From: Saprospira grandis DSM 2844
GTDB lineage: Bacteria > Bacteroidota > Bacteroidia > Chitinophagales > Saprospiraceae
DNA length: 64,000 nucleotides
Reading direction: 5' to 3'
Assembly: GCA_945888475.1 (NCBI GenBank)
Contig: CAMDAB010000002.1
Location: 1-64,000 of the forward strand
In this document: positions 1-7,725 of the stretch, piece by piece
How the letters are laid out: each line of letters opens with the position of its first letter
How positions within the stretch are numbered: the first letter of the stretch is position 1
Notes under the pieces: generated by a model
Databases searched by the model: none
What the model was told of the DNA's origin: nothing
The model's input: only the letters and a program-made list of their open reading frames with translations
Made by a program: the position numbers and the translations under genes

Positions 1-780
1 AAAAGCTGGAAAATTAGCTCCTACTCTGCCCTTGCCACGCATAGCGACTATTTGCCAAAATACAGCGAAAAAGCACAGGAAGACGACTACGAGCGTTTTG
101 TTTTCGAAAGTATGCCAAGGGGTAAATTGGCAGGTATTTTTCTGCATAGCCTCTTCGAAAATGCCGATTTCAGGTCTGAAGATTTCATCGATTTTCTAAA
201 AACGCAAAACAGCAATTATTTGTTAAAAAAAGGAGAAAAGGCCAATATCGATGATTATGCGCTTCTGATGGAAAATGTTTTGGGGGCTGATTATAATGGT
301 TTTAATCTTGTCGGATTGGACAATAGCAAAAGAATCAATGAGTTTGAATATCACATCAAGATAAAGGATGATACCAAAATAAAGGCCATTACCAATATTT
401 TAGAAAATGGAGTTGAGCTTGGCGAAGCCAAAATATCGGGCTTACTCAAGGGTTTTATCGATATGGTTTTCGAAAAGGATGGCAAGTTTTATATCATAGA
501 CTGGAAATCGAATTTCCTGGGCGACAGCCTCGATGCCTATGATCAGGAATCGATGCAGGCTGCCATGAAAGCGGCAAATTATGACCTGCAGTACCATCTC
601 TATGCCGTGGCGCTCTGCAGTTTTTTGAAAAGTCGGGTAAAGGATTTTTCATACGAAAAACATTTTGGCGGGGGATTTTGGGTCTTTTTGCGTGGCTGCC
701 GCAAGGGGAATCATAGCGGTATTTGCCATCAGTTACCGAATTTTGAGTTACACAGTAGGCTTTCTGGTATTTTGGGGTAA
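1..780 (+). CDS. RecB-like exodeoxyribonuclease/helicase, C-terminal nuclease domain (partial, 5' end outside window)
   Basis: The frame is open from base 1, so the gene begins upstream of the window and only about 259 C-terminal residues are visible. The fragment starts with a W-K-I-S-S-Y-S-A-L-A stretch typical of the linker before the RecB-family nuclease. It then shows the nuclease motifs in order: GIFLHSLFE (conserved H and E), GFIDMVFEKDG (metal-binding D), IIDWKSN (DxK catalytic core) and LQYHLYAVAL (conserved Q and Y). The end, HFGGGFWVFLRG, matches the usual FGG..Y.F.RG terminus. In this family the protein unwinds and degrades double-stranded ends during recombination repair, usually with a RecC/AddB-like partner, which would lie outside the window. 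The TTG at base 52 is not a real start. The fragment does not show whether it belongs to RecB or AddA. Confidence 0.9.
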   Translation, partial: KSWKISSYSALATHSDYLPKYSEKAQEDDYERFVFESMPRGKLAGIFLHSLFENADFRSEDFIDFLKTQNSNYLLKKGEKANIDDYALLMENVLGADYNGFNLVGLDNSKRINEFEYHIKIKDDTKIKAITNILENGVELGEAKISGLLKGFIDMVFEKDGKFYIIDWKSNFLGDSLDAYDQESMQAAMKAANYDLQYHLYAVALCSFLKSRVKDFSYEKHFGGGFWVFLRGCRKGNHSGICHQLPNFELHSRLSGILG

Positions 781-838
781 TCAGGAATAATGCTAATTGG
801 GAGATAAAGGCTGTCATCAAAACAGCCTTGAAGTTTTG

Positions 839-1141
839 TTAGTACTTGGTGAATTCCAGCGTCAATTGACTCGTCGGAATATTCTCCTGTACATACATAT
901 GGCAGCTGGCATCAGCAAATTCATCAATCCTGAGTTTTTCCTCCGGCATGTAAAAAGACCATACATCAATACAATGGAAACCTACATAGTCGAAACCCAG
1001 GTATCTTTCATTGACCGAGAAACAAAGTCGGTTCTTGTACCAGTTCGAACGGCTGTCGGTTGCGAGCAGTCCTTTTTCGAGAATTGAGGCACGGTTCGAC
1101 ATATGCGAAACGTGAAAACACTTTACTAATTTTTCGTCCAT
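839..1141 (-). CDS. Small ADP-ribosyltransferase-like hypothetical protein
   Basis: A 100-residue protein that I do not recognise by name. It begins with K-C-F-H-V-S-H-M-S-N-R-A-S-I-L-E-K-G-L-L, which resembles the 'yHvT...l..Il.nGL' opening of ADP-ribosyltransferase-fold proteins (KptA/DarT/DUF3990-like). A late segment, HMYVQENIPTSQLTLE, resembles the 'y.y.g.Ip...i' end strand of the same fold. The typical catalytic Glu cannot be assigned with confidence. The gene stands alone, convergent to the RecB-like gene, with about 440 bp of repeat-rich DNA upstream. It could be a toxin-type or housekeeping ART, or an inactive relative. Coding is supported by a protein-like composition across the whole frame. 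Confidence 0.65.
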   Translation of the reverse strand: MDEKLVKCFHVSHMSNRASILEKGLLATDSRSNWYKNRLCFSVNERYLGFDYVGFHCIDVWSFYMPEEKLRIDEFADASCHMYVQENIPTSQLTLEFTKY

Positions 1142-1582
1142 AAATTTAAAATTTGGTTAAGACGACAAAACTGCAGCAAAGGGCATATTAGTTCCCAGGA
1201 TTGAAGTTTTCTTAAAAAATACCTTTGAGTTTTAAAAATTTCTAAATAAGAAAAAAAGTAATTGAAGTGCTTAGCTATTTTCACGCAAAGACCGCAAAGA
1301 TTCACATTAGCCGATAGGCTAAAAAAATCAGGACGGCTTTAGCCTCCGATTTTTCAAAACCATTGGAGCAGGTGGTTTTAACCCCTGTATTGACGAACAT
1401 GGCTATTTCACGCAAAGGCGCAAAGACTCACCAGATCCCCCGATAGCAATCGGGGTCACGCAAAGGCACAGAGATCGTACTTGTGTTATAAATTAGATGC
1501 GACAAGGAGTATTATGATTTGAGGAAATTAAAAACTCTGATTTGAAGAGTAAATCTGATTCTATGACTCGCCGCATTAGAAT
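1142..1582. repeat. Gene-free spacer with CACGCAAAG-type repeats and a small palindrome
   Basis: No ORF is convincing here. Three copies of a CACGCAAAG-N-(C/G)-CAAAGA motif occur near 1280, 1409 and 1456. An imperfect palindrome CCCCGATAGCAATCGGGG lies at 1438-1455 and is a variant of the dispersed CCCGATAGCTATCGGG element found elsewhere in the window. A GGTGGTTTTAACCCC segment near 1370 recurs near 31205 and 31320. Confidence 0.5.
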
Positions 1583-2695
1583 TTAAGGTATTTGAACAAT
1601 CCGAAATCCATCATTTCTTGTTCTGTAACTTGGTGGAAAAAAAACTCTTGCTGAAACTCTGCAATACCTTGAGTGTTTATCAAATCCACCACCACGCAAT
1701 ACCTTATTTTCTTTTTTTTCTGACCCTGTTGGATAATTATATTCACTCGTTTTATATTCACTTTGCCAAACTGAACACCATTCCCAAACATTGCCACTCA
1801 TATCATATAACCCAAGCTCATTAGGTGCCTTAAATCCTACTTTGTGTATTTCATCATAAGAATTATTATAAAACCAAGCGACTCTGTCAAAATTGTTGCT
1901 GCCTGAATAAATATAGCCTTTTGTTTTATTCCCGCCCCTTGCAGCAAATTCCCACTCTGATTCAGTAGGTAACCGATATTTTTTTCCTGTTTCTTTAGAT
2001 AACCATTCGCAAAATGCCTGTGCGTCTAACCAACTTACAAAATTTACGGGCTGTTCAAAATCACTTTCATTTATCTTTTTTCCTTGGTCATCCGTCATCC
2101 AATTTAAGCCATCCTTTTTTTTCCATTGATAGGTTGATTTATTTACTTTTTCCCATGTCCATGACCACCCTTCTTTTTCTGATGTTGTTTCATATCCACT
2201 TTTCTTAATAAATAGATCAAATTGTCTAAGTGTAACTTCATATTTTGAAATTTTAAAAGAACTAACGTTTACCTTATGCGCTGGTCTCTCAGAATCTTCG
2301 CATAATTCGTCATTTTCAGTACAACCCATATTGAAGCTCCCTCCCTCTACTGTAACCATGTTTTTTTCTAAATTCTCTATTTCTCTTTCAAAATTTATTC
2401 TATCATTCCTTACCGAATTTAGGTTAAGATAAAGAACCATATCTTTTTGATTAATTCGTATTATAGTATCTATTATGTCTTTCTTGTCAACTGATTTTAT
2501 TACTATCAAAAGCTCACCGCTACTAACAGGGATTTTTTTTATATTATCTTTACCTGCTTTTATAAAACCTTTATCAACTCCGTCAACAAATAACCGTCCA
2601 TCGAGTGAAGAAAAAATCTTAATAAAAGGTCTATTGGCATAATTGCAGGAAAATGACACTACAAAACAGAGCATAATGAGACAAAACAATTTCAT
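1583..2695 (-). CDS. FGE/SUMF1-domain lipoprotein (formylglycine-generating-enzyme family)
   Basis: A 370-residue protein with a lipoprotein signal (hydrophobic stretch ending in VVSFSC, Cys about residue 17). A short PEGA-like beta region follows (FIKIFSSLDGRLFVDG). The rest is an FGE-sulfatase domain from about residue 113: MVTVEGGSFNMG, the family-typical ISKYEVT, PVNFVSWLDAQAFCEWLS, YRLPTESEWEFAARGG, GLYDMSGNVWEWC and a final DGFRIV. In sulfatase-activating enzymes two C-terminal cysteines do the chemistry. Here the corresponding stretch reads RYCRVSARVFF and the Cys-x4-Cys pair is not present, so oxidase activity is unlikely. Bacteroidota use such lipoproteins as structural or sugar-binding surface proteins (GldK/GldJ are distant relatives). 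The cognate process is unknown. Confidence 0.9.
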   Translation of the reverse strand: MKLFCLIMLCFVVSFSCNYANRPFIKIFSSLDGRLFVDGVDKGFIKAGKDNIKKIPVSSGELLIVIKSVDKKDIIDTIIRINQKDMVLYLNLNSVRNDRINFEREIENLEKNMVTVEGGSFNMGCTENDELCEDSERPAHKVNVSSFKISKYEVTLRQFDLFIKKSGYETTSEKEGWSWTWEKVNKSTYQWKKKDGLNWMTDDQGKKINESDFEQPVNFVSWLDAQAFCEWLSKETGKKYRLPTESEWEFAARGGNKTKGYIYSGSNNFDRVAWFYNNSYDEIHKVGFKAPNELGLYDMSGNVWEWCSVWQSEYKTSEYNYPTGSEKKENKVLRGGGFDKHSRYCRVSARVFFPPSYRTRNDGFRIVQIP

Positions 2696-2818
2696 TTTAA
2701 ATTATTATTTTTAGATTAGAAATTTATTTTTTTTTAGTTTACTAAAATAAAAAATCTTTTAAAAAAATTCCAAAAAAATATATTCAATTTTGAGTAGCAT
2801 TCGCAGTAAAACTCAAGC

Positions 2819-4939
2819 TTAATAAAAAGTTCTACCCTCCTCTGCCATTTCCCTCAAACTATCAGGCACCGAAAACCTTGGACCAAATTTTTCTACAAAT
2901 CGATCGCAGTCATTGACAAAGTTTTGTATTCCCACAAAGTCGATATAGGAGAAAACGCCGCCAGTATAGGGCGGAAATCCAAGCCCGAGCAATGAGCCAA
3001 GGTCCCCATCTTTACTGCTGCGTAATACATTTTCTTCCAAACAGCGGTAAGATTCCAAAGCCATAATATGCAGCAGGCGTTTGCCCACAGTTTCGGCATC
3101 AACGGCATTGATATCCTCTTTGAAAATATCTTTCAAACCGGGCCAGAGGTATTTTTTATCTCCCGCCGGGTATTCATAAAAACCCTTGCCGACCTTTTTG
3201 CCCTCGCGGCCAAGTTCGCGCGCAAGAATTTTATTCACGCTGTAAACTCTTTGAGCTTCGGCGTTCATTTCAGGCGCCTCGTCCATCACGTGCAGTAGCA
3301 GCGAAAGACTCACCTCATCGGTCACCGCAAGTGGCCCAACAGGCATTCCAATTCTTTTTGCCACATTTTCGATTAGGGCTGCGGGAACTCCTTCCTGCAA
3401 GAGCAGGGCGCCTTCGCCGGTATAAGTGCCAAAAACGCGGGAAGTGAAAAATCCGCGGCTGTCATTCACCACAATCGGCACTTTTCCAATAGCTGTGACA
3501 TAGTCAATCGCAGCGGCAATGGCGTATTCCGATGTTGCTTTGCCAACAATGATTTCTACCAAAGGCATTTTATCAACTGGTGAGAAAAAGTGGATGCCAA
3601 TAAAATTTGCTGGCCTTGAAGAAGCCTCTGCCAACAATGTTATAGGAATTGTGGAAGTGTTCGATGCAAAAATTTTATTTTCCTGCAGATAGGCTTCGCT
3701 TTCTTTAGTAACCCTCGCTTTCAATTCCTGATTTTCGAAAACTGCTTCTATGACTAGGTCGCAAGCTTCGAGATCTGAAGTATCGGCTGTGCAATGGATC
3801 AGTCCAAGAATTGCCTGCATTTTCTCTGCACTTATTTTACCCTTCGACAGGCTTTTTTGCAAGAGCGCTTCTGAATATTTTTTGCCCTTTTCGGCCGCTT
3901 CTTTCGAAACATCTTTCAGGACTACCTGCATGCCAGCCAATGCCGATACATAAGCTATTCCAGCGCCCATCATACCAGCGCCAAGGATGCCCAGTTTATT
4001 GATTTTATAAGCTTCGAATCCAGCAGGCTTAGCCTTTCCTTTTTTGGCCTCATTCATGGCAAAAAATCCTGTTCGGACAATATTGCGGGCCTCTTTCGAG
4101 AAATAAGCTTTGGTAAAATAGCGGGCCTCTACCTCCAATCCGCGCTCTATCGGAATCTGAATGCCATCGTGAATTGCGGCAAGGGCATAACCTGCTCCGG
4201 GATAATTGCCATGGGTTTCTTTACGCAGATTGCCAATGCCGCCAATCATGGTTTCAAAACCCGATTTCGACATCAAACCTCCGCCGGGTATTTTAAAGGA
4301 GCGGTCATCCCAGGGCTGAATGGCTTTGCCGCCGTTGAGAATCCAGGTTTTTGCCGCAGGAATGAGTTCTTCCTGCGTGGCGACGATGGCATTGATAAAG
4401 CCCATTGCCAGGGCCTCTTCAGGTTTGTATTGCTTTGCCTGCAGGATGTTGACCACTGCGGCCGGCACGCCAATCATGCGACTCAGACGCTGAGTGCCGC
4501 CTCCGCCAGGCAAGAGACCAAGCTGAACCTCGGGCAGTCCGATGCGGATTTTAGGATTATTAACTGCAATTCTATGGTGACAAGTCAGTGCAAGTTCAAA
4601 ACCTCCGCCTAATGCCGATCCGTTAATAGCTGCAACAAAAGGTTTTCCAGAAGTTTCGAGTTGCCTGAAGGCATTATGTGCCTGCATCAGTCCTTCGAAT
4701 AATGCTTCGGGAGTATAGGGTGGATTGAGTACGGCATTGAGGTCGGCCCCTGCCATAAAATCCTGATGTCCCGATGTCAAAATTATCCCCTTTACCTGCG
4801 AGTCTTCAATTGCTTTTTTAGCAGCATCTAAATAAGTTTTGATGCATTCTATGGTGAAGAGGTTGGTGGGGGCATCTGTCATCTTTAATGTGATGAGGGC
4901 GATGCTGTCTTCGATGTTGTAAGTTAGAATATTATTCAT
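2819..4939 (-). CDS. Bifunctional enoyl-CoA hydratase / 3-hydroxyacyl-CoA dehydrogenase (FadB/FadJ type)
   Basis: A 706-residue cytoplasmic beta-oxidation enzyme catalysing hydration of trans-2-enoyl-CoA and NAD-dependent oxidation of the L-3-hydroxyacyl-CoA product. The N-terminal crotonase domain (about 1-190) shows the oxyanion-hole segment GSALGGGFELAL and the two catalytic acids, Glu115 and Glu137. The Rossmann domain starts near residue 315 with LGILGAGMMGAGIA. The catalytic histidine lies in HFFSPVDKMPLVEI (His450), followed by two 3HCDH C-terminal domains. Length fits the FadB/FadJ alpha subunit of the trifunctional complex. No thiolase (FadA/FadI) gene is adjacent. The long-chain acyl-CoA ligase at 48.2 kb and the carboxyltransferase at 11.7 kb would act in related acyl-CoA catabolism. 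Confidence 0.96.
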   Translation of the reverse strand: MNNILTYNIEDSIALITLKMTDAPTNLFTIECIKTYLDAAKKAIEDSQVKGIILTSGHQDFMAGADLNAVLNPPYTPEALFEGLMQAHNAFRQLETSGKPFVAAINGSALGGGFELALTCHHRIAVNNPKIRIGLPEVQLGLLPGGGGTQRLSRMIGVPAAVVNILQAKQYKPEEALAMGFINAIVATQEELIPAAKTWILNGGKAIQPWDDRSFKIPGGGLMSKSGFETMIGGIGNLRKETHGNYPGAGYALAAIHDGIQIPIERGLEVEARYFTKAYFSKEARNIVRTGFFAMNEAKKGKAKPAGFEAYKINKLGILGAGMMGAGIAYVSALAGMQVVLKDVSKEAAEKGKKYSEALLQKSLSKGKISAEKMQAILGLIHCTADTSDLEACDLVIEAVFENQELKARVTKESEAYLQENKIFASNTSTIPITLLAEASSRPANFIGIHFFSPVDKMPLVEIIVGKATSEYAIAAAIDYVTAIGKVPIVVNDSRGFFTSRVFGTYTGEGALLLQEGVPAALIENVAKRIGMPVGPLAVTDEVSLSLLLHVMDEAPEMNAEAQRVYSVNKILARELGREGKKVGKGFYEYPAGDKKYLWPGLKDIFKEDINAVDAETVGKRLLHIMALESYRCLEENVLRSSKDGDLGSLLGLGFPPYTGGVFSYIDFVGIQNFVNDCDRFVEKFGPRFSVPDSLREMAEEGRTFY

Positions 4940-4945
4940 ATTTTT

Positions 4946-5044
4946 AAAGTTACTAGGTACTAGTGCAGAGGAGCTAGAATTTGATTTCTTTGAATATTTT
5001 TTCCAATTTATTAAAGTTAATAGGTACTAGTTCAAAGGAGCTAG
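4946..5044. repeat. Direct repeat pair with TAGGTACTAG core
   Basis: Two imperfect 32-bp direct copies occupy 4946-4977 and 5013-5044. Each carries AAAGTTA(c/a)TAGGTACTAGT and ends in GGAGCTAG. They sit on the 3' side of the four-helix-bundle gene. A related CTAG-rich inverted repeat (5522-5554) lies on its 5' side. Confidence 0.6.
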
Positions 5045-5098
5045 TCTGTCTAATGTTTTGCAAATTGGGTATTTTTTTGTTGTTTTTAGTACCTTCCC

Positions 5099-5461
5099 TT
5101 ATTTTTTTATTTTGTTGTTTATTGTTATGATCAACCCGCCCAGAATTTTGCCAACCTCTTCTGCTTTAATGAAAAGCATATCTGCTTTATCCTGGCTACA
5201 TAAATTTAATCTTGGAGCTAATTTCAATAACGATTTTACCTCGGCACTTGAACCTCTTGAATAGTGAAGAAATACTCTAAATTCCTTATCAGTTGACCTA
5301 TCAAAACCCTCAGCAATATTACTGCTAATAGAAACAGCCGCTCTACATATTTGATCTCTAAAACCAAAATCCCTAATTGTCCCAAACTCTTTGTAAATTT
5401 CAACAGCAAGATCTTGAGCCTTTTGCCATGCTATGATGTCTTCAAATTTTTTAAAACCCAT
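5099..5461 (-). CDS. Four-helix bundle protein (S23/IVP family)
   Basis: A 120-residue protein of the family first seen in 23S rRNA intervening sequences and related to the Avd accessory protein of diversity-generating retroelements. Family signatures are FEDIIAWQKAQDLAVEIY at the N-terminus, DFGFRDQICRAAVSISSNIAEGF in the middle and FLHYSRGSSAEVKSLL toward the C-terminus. The charged groove-forming Arg and Glu residues of these segments are present. The biological role of stand-alone copies is not known. No reverse transcriptase or variable repeat is present in the window, so a retroelement role is not supported. The gene is isolated between CTAG-rich repeats and may travel as a small intergenic cassette. 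Confidence 0.88.
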   Translation of the reverse strand: MGFKKFEDIIAWQKAQDLAVEIYKEFGTIRDFGFRDQICRAAVSISSNIAEGFDRSTDKEFRVFLHYSRGSSAEVKSLLKLAPRLNLCSQDKADMLFIKAEEVGKILGGLIITINNKIKK

Positions 5462-5521
5462 ATAATTTTGATTTTTTACATTCTTTTTACAAAGATGAAT
5501 AAAAAAATTTAAATATCATTG

Positions 5522-5554
5522 GATTCTAGCTGCTAGTCCCTAGCTACTAGAATC
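5522..5554. repeat. CTAG-rich inverted repeat
   Basis: GATTCTAG at 5522-5529 pairs with CTAGAATC at 5547-5554, with a CTAG-rich loop. It lies just upstream of the four-helix-bundle gene and resembles the direct repeats on the gene's other side. Confidence 0.5.
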
Positions 5555-6007
5555 TAAAGAAATCTTTATTACAAGATGATTTTCATCAATATGATAAAAT
5601 TTCTTTGCAAAATATTTGTAGAAACAAAATTTAATTTCTAAAATTGCAGCTGAGTAGTTTTTTAAGGATATATTGAGACCATATCAAAAAACTGCTGATT
5701 TTGATCAACTTGACCGAATTGCTCTTTGAGACGGAGCAAAATCTGACACGCGATTCATTCGGATGTTACGTACTTGAGACCTACGGCAGACATCAATGAA
5801 AATTTAATGATGAGTTACGACCAAGAATTTCCAAGTCGTATTTTTTGTTGAACTACAGGTGCCTTTGCACTTGACGGGTTTTTGAATTTAGCTGTCCGGC
5901 TATTTGTTGCTTTTCGGTAAAGCTCAGTTTTTTCCATTGTTTTGTCTATGGAGAATTTTGACGTTTACTGGTTGGTTCATCTCATGACAACGCAATAAAT
6001 TTGACCA
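5555..6007. other. Gene-free spacer, possible decayed coding remnant
   Basis: No intact ORF is supported. On the minus strand around 5830-5970 one frame reads KQWKKLSFTEKQQIAGQL followed by broken frames, which looks like the remains of a coding sequence with a helix-turn-helix-like start. Stops and frame changes follow. No assignment is possible by eye. Confidence 0.25.
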
Positions 6008-6637
6008 ATGAATACACTTGTTATCGCTATTATTTTAAGTATTATCGCAGTTGGCGCTATTTACTATTTGGCTACACGTATGTCGAAGGGTACGGCAATG
6101 AACATGAATCAACGTGTAAAAGAGCTCGCAGCTGCATTGGGATTGCCCGAACCCCAAGCACCGGCCTCATTGCTTTCTGCCTTTTACAGTGCCGAGTTGG
6201 GCGGCAAGGTCGAGGGCAGAGACTTTTATTTTACCAACTACACCAGATCGGAAAAAACAAGCAATTCGAACAATACCGAGTTCAGCTGGAAAATCGAAAA
6301 AGCCATCAGCAGCAGCATCATCATTAGTAAAGAAGGCATCAAATCGACCCTTAAAAAACAATTCGGGGGGCAAGATATCGAGATAGGTCACAAGGAGTTT
6401 GACGAAACTTTTCTGGTAAGAGGAGATGATGCTAATTTGGCTAAATCTATACTTACTGAGGCCATCAGTTTCGATCTGCTTAAAAAAGAAAGAGGCATTT
6501 ACGGGAAAATAAGCATTCAGCAACATGAAGTAAGATATGAGGAATCGGGTGTGCTGCTAACCACAGAAGACCTGCAACGTCTAATACGACTGATAGAATT
6601 ATGTAAAAATATCGCAATTCAAATAGAGAGACTTTAA
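6008..6637 (+). CDS. Membrane-anchored hypothetical protein
   Basis: A 209-residue protein I do not recognise. It opens with one N-terminal membrane segment (LVIAIILSIIAVGAIYYLA, residues about 4-22) and a soluble mixed alpha/beta domain follows, presumably on the outer face of the inner membrane or in the cytoplasm. The middle contains a strand pattern DFYFTNYTRSEKT..EFSWKIEKA, and FLVRGDDANLAKSIL is a recognisable alternating segment. The thioredoxin-SPOR gene follows 31 bp downstream on the same strand, so the two could be cotranscribed. No catalytic motif is visible. Confidence 0.75.
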   Translation: MNTLVIAIILSIIAVGAIYYLATRMSKGTAMNMNQRVKELAAALGLPEPQAPASLLSAFYSAELGGKVEGRDFYFTNYTRSEKTSNSNNTEFSWKIEKAISSSIIISKEGIKSTLKKQFGGQDIEIGHKEFDETFLVRGDDANLAKSILTEAISFDLLKKERGIYGKISIQQHEVRYEESGVLLTTEDLQRLIRLIELCKNIAIQIERL

Positions 6638-6668
6638 TTATATCCAAACACACAAAACACAGATTATT

Positions 6669-7505
6669 ATGAAAAAGTATTTCAAAGCAGTGACCGTTAT
6701 ACTGTTGTCACTTACAATTATGGCCTTCGTAGGCCCCACCAAGGTTAAGTTTTTATCGGGCGATTGGTCGGCAGCACAGCAAAAAGCCAAGAGCGAGCAG
6801 AAACTCTACTTTGTAGATTTCGATGCAAGTTACTGTGCATCCTGCCGCAATATGGACGAGAGTACCTATCAGGATCCCGGTCTTGCCAATTTTATGGAAA
6901 ACAATGTAGTAGCCCTCAGGCTCGATGTTCAGGATTTTGAAGGTGCCATGTGGTCACAGAATTATGAAGTGGAAGCATTACCTACTATGCTCATTTTCAA
7001 TCAGGATGGAAAATTGGTCAAAAGACTGGTGGGTTACAAAAGTGCCAAAGACTTGATGGCTGCTTTTACGGAGGTCTTGCCAAAAAAAGAAGCTAAAAAC
7101 GAAGGAATTATAAGACCTGCCGATCAGAATTCAAACAGTCCCAAGCCGGTAGCAGATGACCAAAAACCTGTTTTAAGACCCGTTACCTCAAATAGCAATA
7201 ATGCAAAGGGCCCAACAGCCCCCGGGCTTTACGAACTGAATATCAAGCGCTTTACCTCAAATGGCTTTTCAATTCAGATTGGTGTATACAACAGTTATGA
7301 AATTATGTTGGAGCAGGCCGAGAAATTGACTGACAAGTTTCCTGAACAAAAAACGCTCATGCATGTCGACGAGGTGAGCGGTCAGCGCGTATTTAAATTG
7401 CTTATTGGTGATTTTTATGACAAAATCCAGGCATCAGATTTTAAAGAAAATTTGCGCAAATCAGGCTTTGACGGAATTTTAAAAGACCTTTCAGTCTTGA
7501 AATAA
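6669..7505 (+). CDS. Exported thioredoxin-fold protein with C-terminal SPOR domain
   Basis: A 278-residue protein with a signal peptide (MKKYFKAVTVILLSLTIMAF). A thioredoxin domain follows (about 30-135) with active-site motif C56-A-S-C59 and the cis-proline region EALPTMLIF. A Ser/Asn/Pro-rich linker (about 145-185) leads to a C-terminal SPOR-like domain (about 190-278: FSIQIGVYNSYEIMLEQAEKL ... VFKLLIGDFYDKIQASDFKENL). The thioredoxin half is of the DsbD-gamma/DUF255 kind that reduces or oxidises periplasmic thiols. SPOR domains bind denuded septal peptidoglycan, so redox activity targeted to the division septum is a reasonable inference. A strong rho-independent hairpin follows the gene. 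Confidence 0.92.
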   Translation: MKKYFKAVTVILLSLTIMAFVGPTKVKFLSGDWSAAQQKAKSEQKLYFVDFDASYCASCRNMDESTYQDPGLANFMENNVVALRLDVQDFEGAMWSQNYEVEALPTMLIFNQDGKLVKRLVGYKSAKDLMAAFTEVLPKKEAKNEGIIRPADQNSNSPKPVADDQKPVLRPVTSNSNNAKGPTAPGLYELNIKRFTSNGFSIQIGVYNSYEIMLEQAEKLTDKFPEQKTLMHVDEVSGQRVFKLLIGDFYDKIQASDFKENLRKSGFDGILKDLSVLK

Positions 7506-7601
7506 GTTGCATTCTTTCTTCATTTAAATACCGCACTCAAAGCTATTGTTTTTTCAACAAGGCTATAGTCCCGGAAAATCTACACATCTTTGATATTTAT
7601 A

Positions 7602-7648
7602 AATCAAAACCCGTTCTGTCTTCACAGGTCGGGTTTTGATTTTTTTTT
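7602..7648 (+). terminator. Rho-independent terminator after the thioredoxin-SPOR gene
   Basis: A perfect 12-bp stem, AATCAAAACCCG with CGGGTTTTGATT, is followed by a run of T. It separates the upstream pair of genes from the ligase cluster. Confidence 0.8.
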
Positions 7649-7668
7649 ATTTGGGCATTTATTTTTAG

Positions 7669-7699
7669 TTGCAACTATAAAAAATTGAGTCTATATTTA
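7669..7699 (+). promoter_or_regulatory. Candidate Bacteroidota promoter for the ligase cluster
   Basis: TTG at 7669-7671 and TATATTTA at 7692-7699 are separated by 20 bp, one mismatch from the TTTG/TAnnTTTG Bacteroidota consensus. It lies 27 bp upstream of the ATG at 7726. Confidence 0.4.
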
Positions 7700-7725
7700 C
7701 AAAATAGAAAATTTTTAAAAAAATT

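Noticed and set aside
660-780. Possible frameshift at the end of the RecB-like gene
   Set aside because: The ending FGGGFWVFLRG..KGNHSGI..LP still aligns with the usual RecB C-terminus, so a natural end is more likely.
797-1087. 96-codon plus-strand ORF overlapping the ART-like gene
   Set aside because: The minus-strand reading has ordered, protein-like segments, while this one does not.
4169-4612. 147-codon plus-strand ORF inside the FadB/FadJ-type gene
   Set aside because: It is antisense to a clearly coding enzyme and has no protein-like motif.
5099-5461. Diversity-generating retroelement (because of the Avd-like bundle)
   Set aside because: No reverse transcriptase, template repeat or variable repeat is found nearby.
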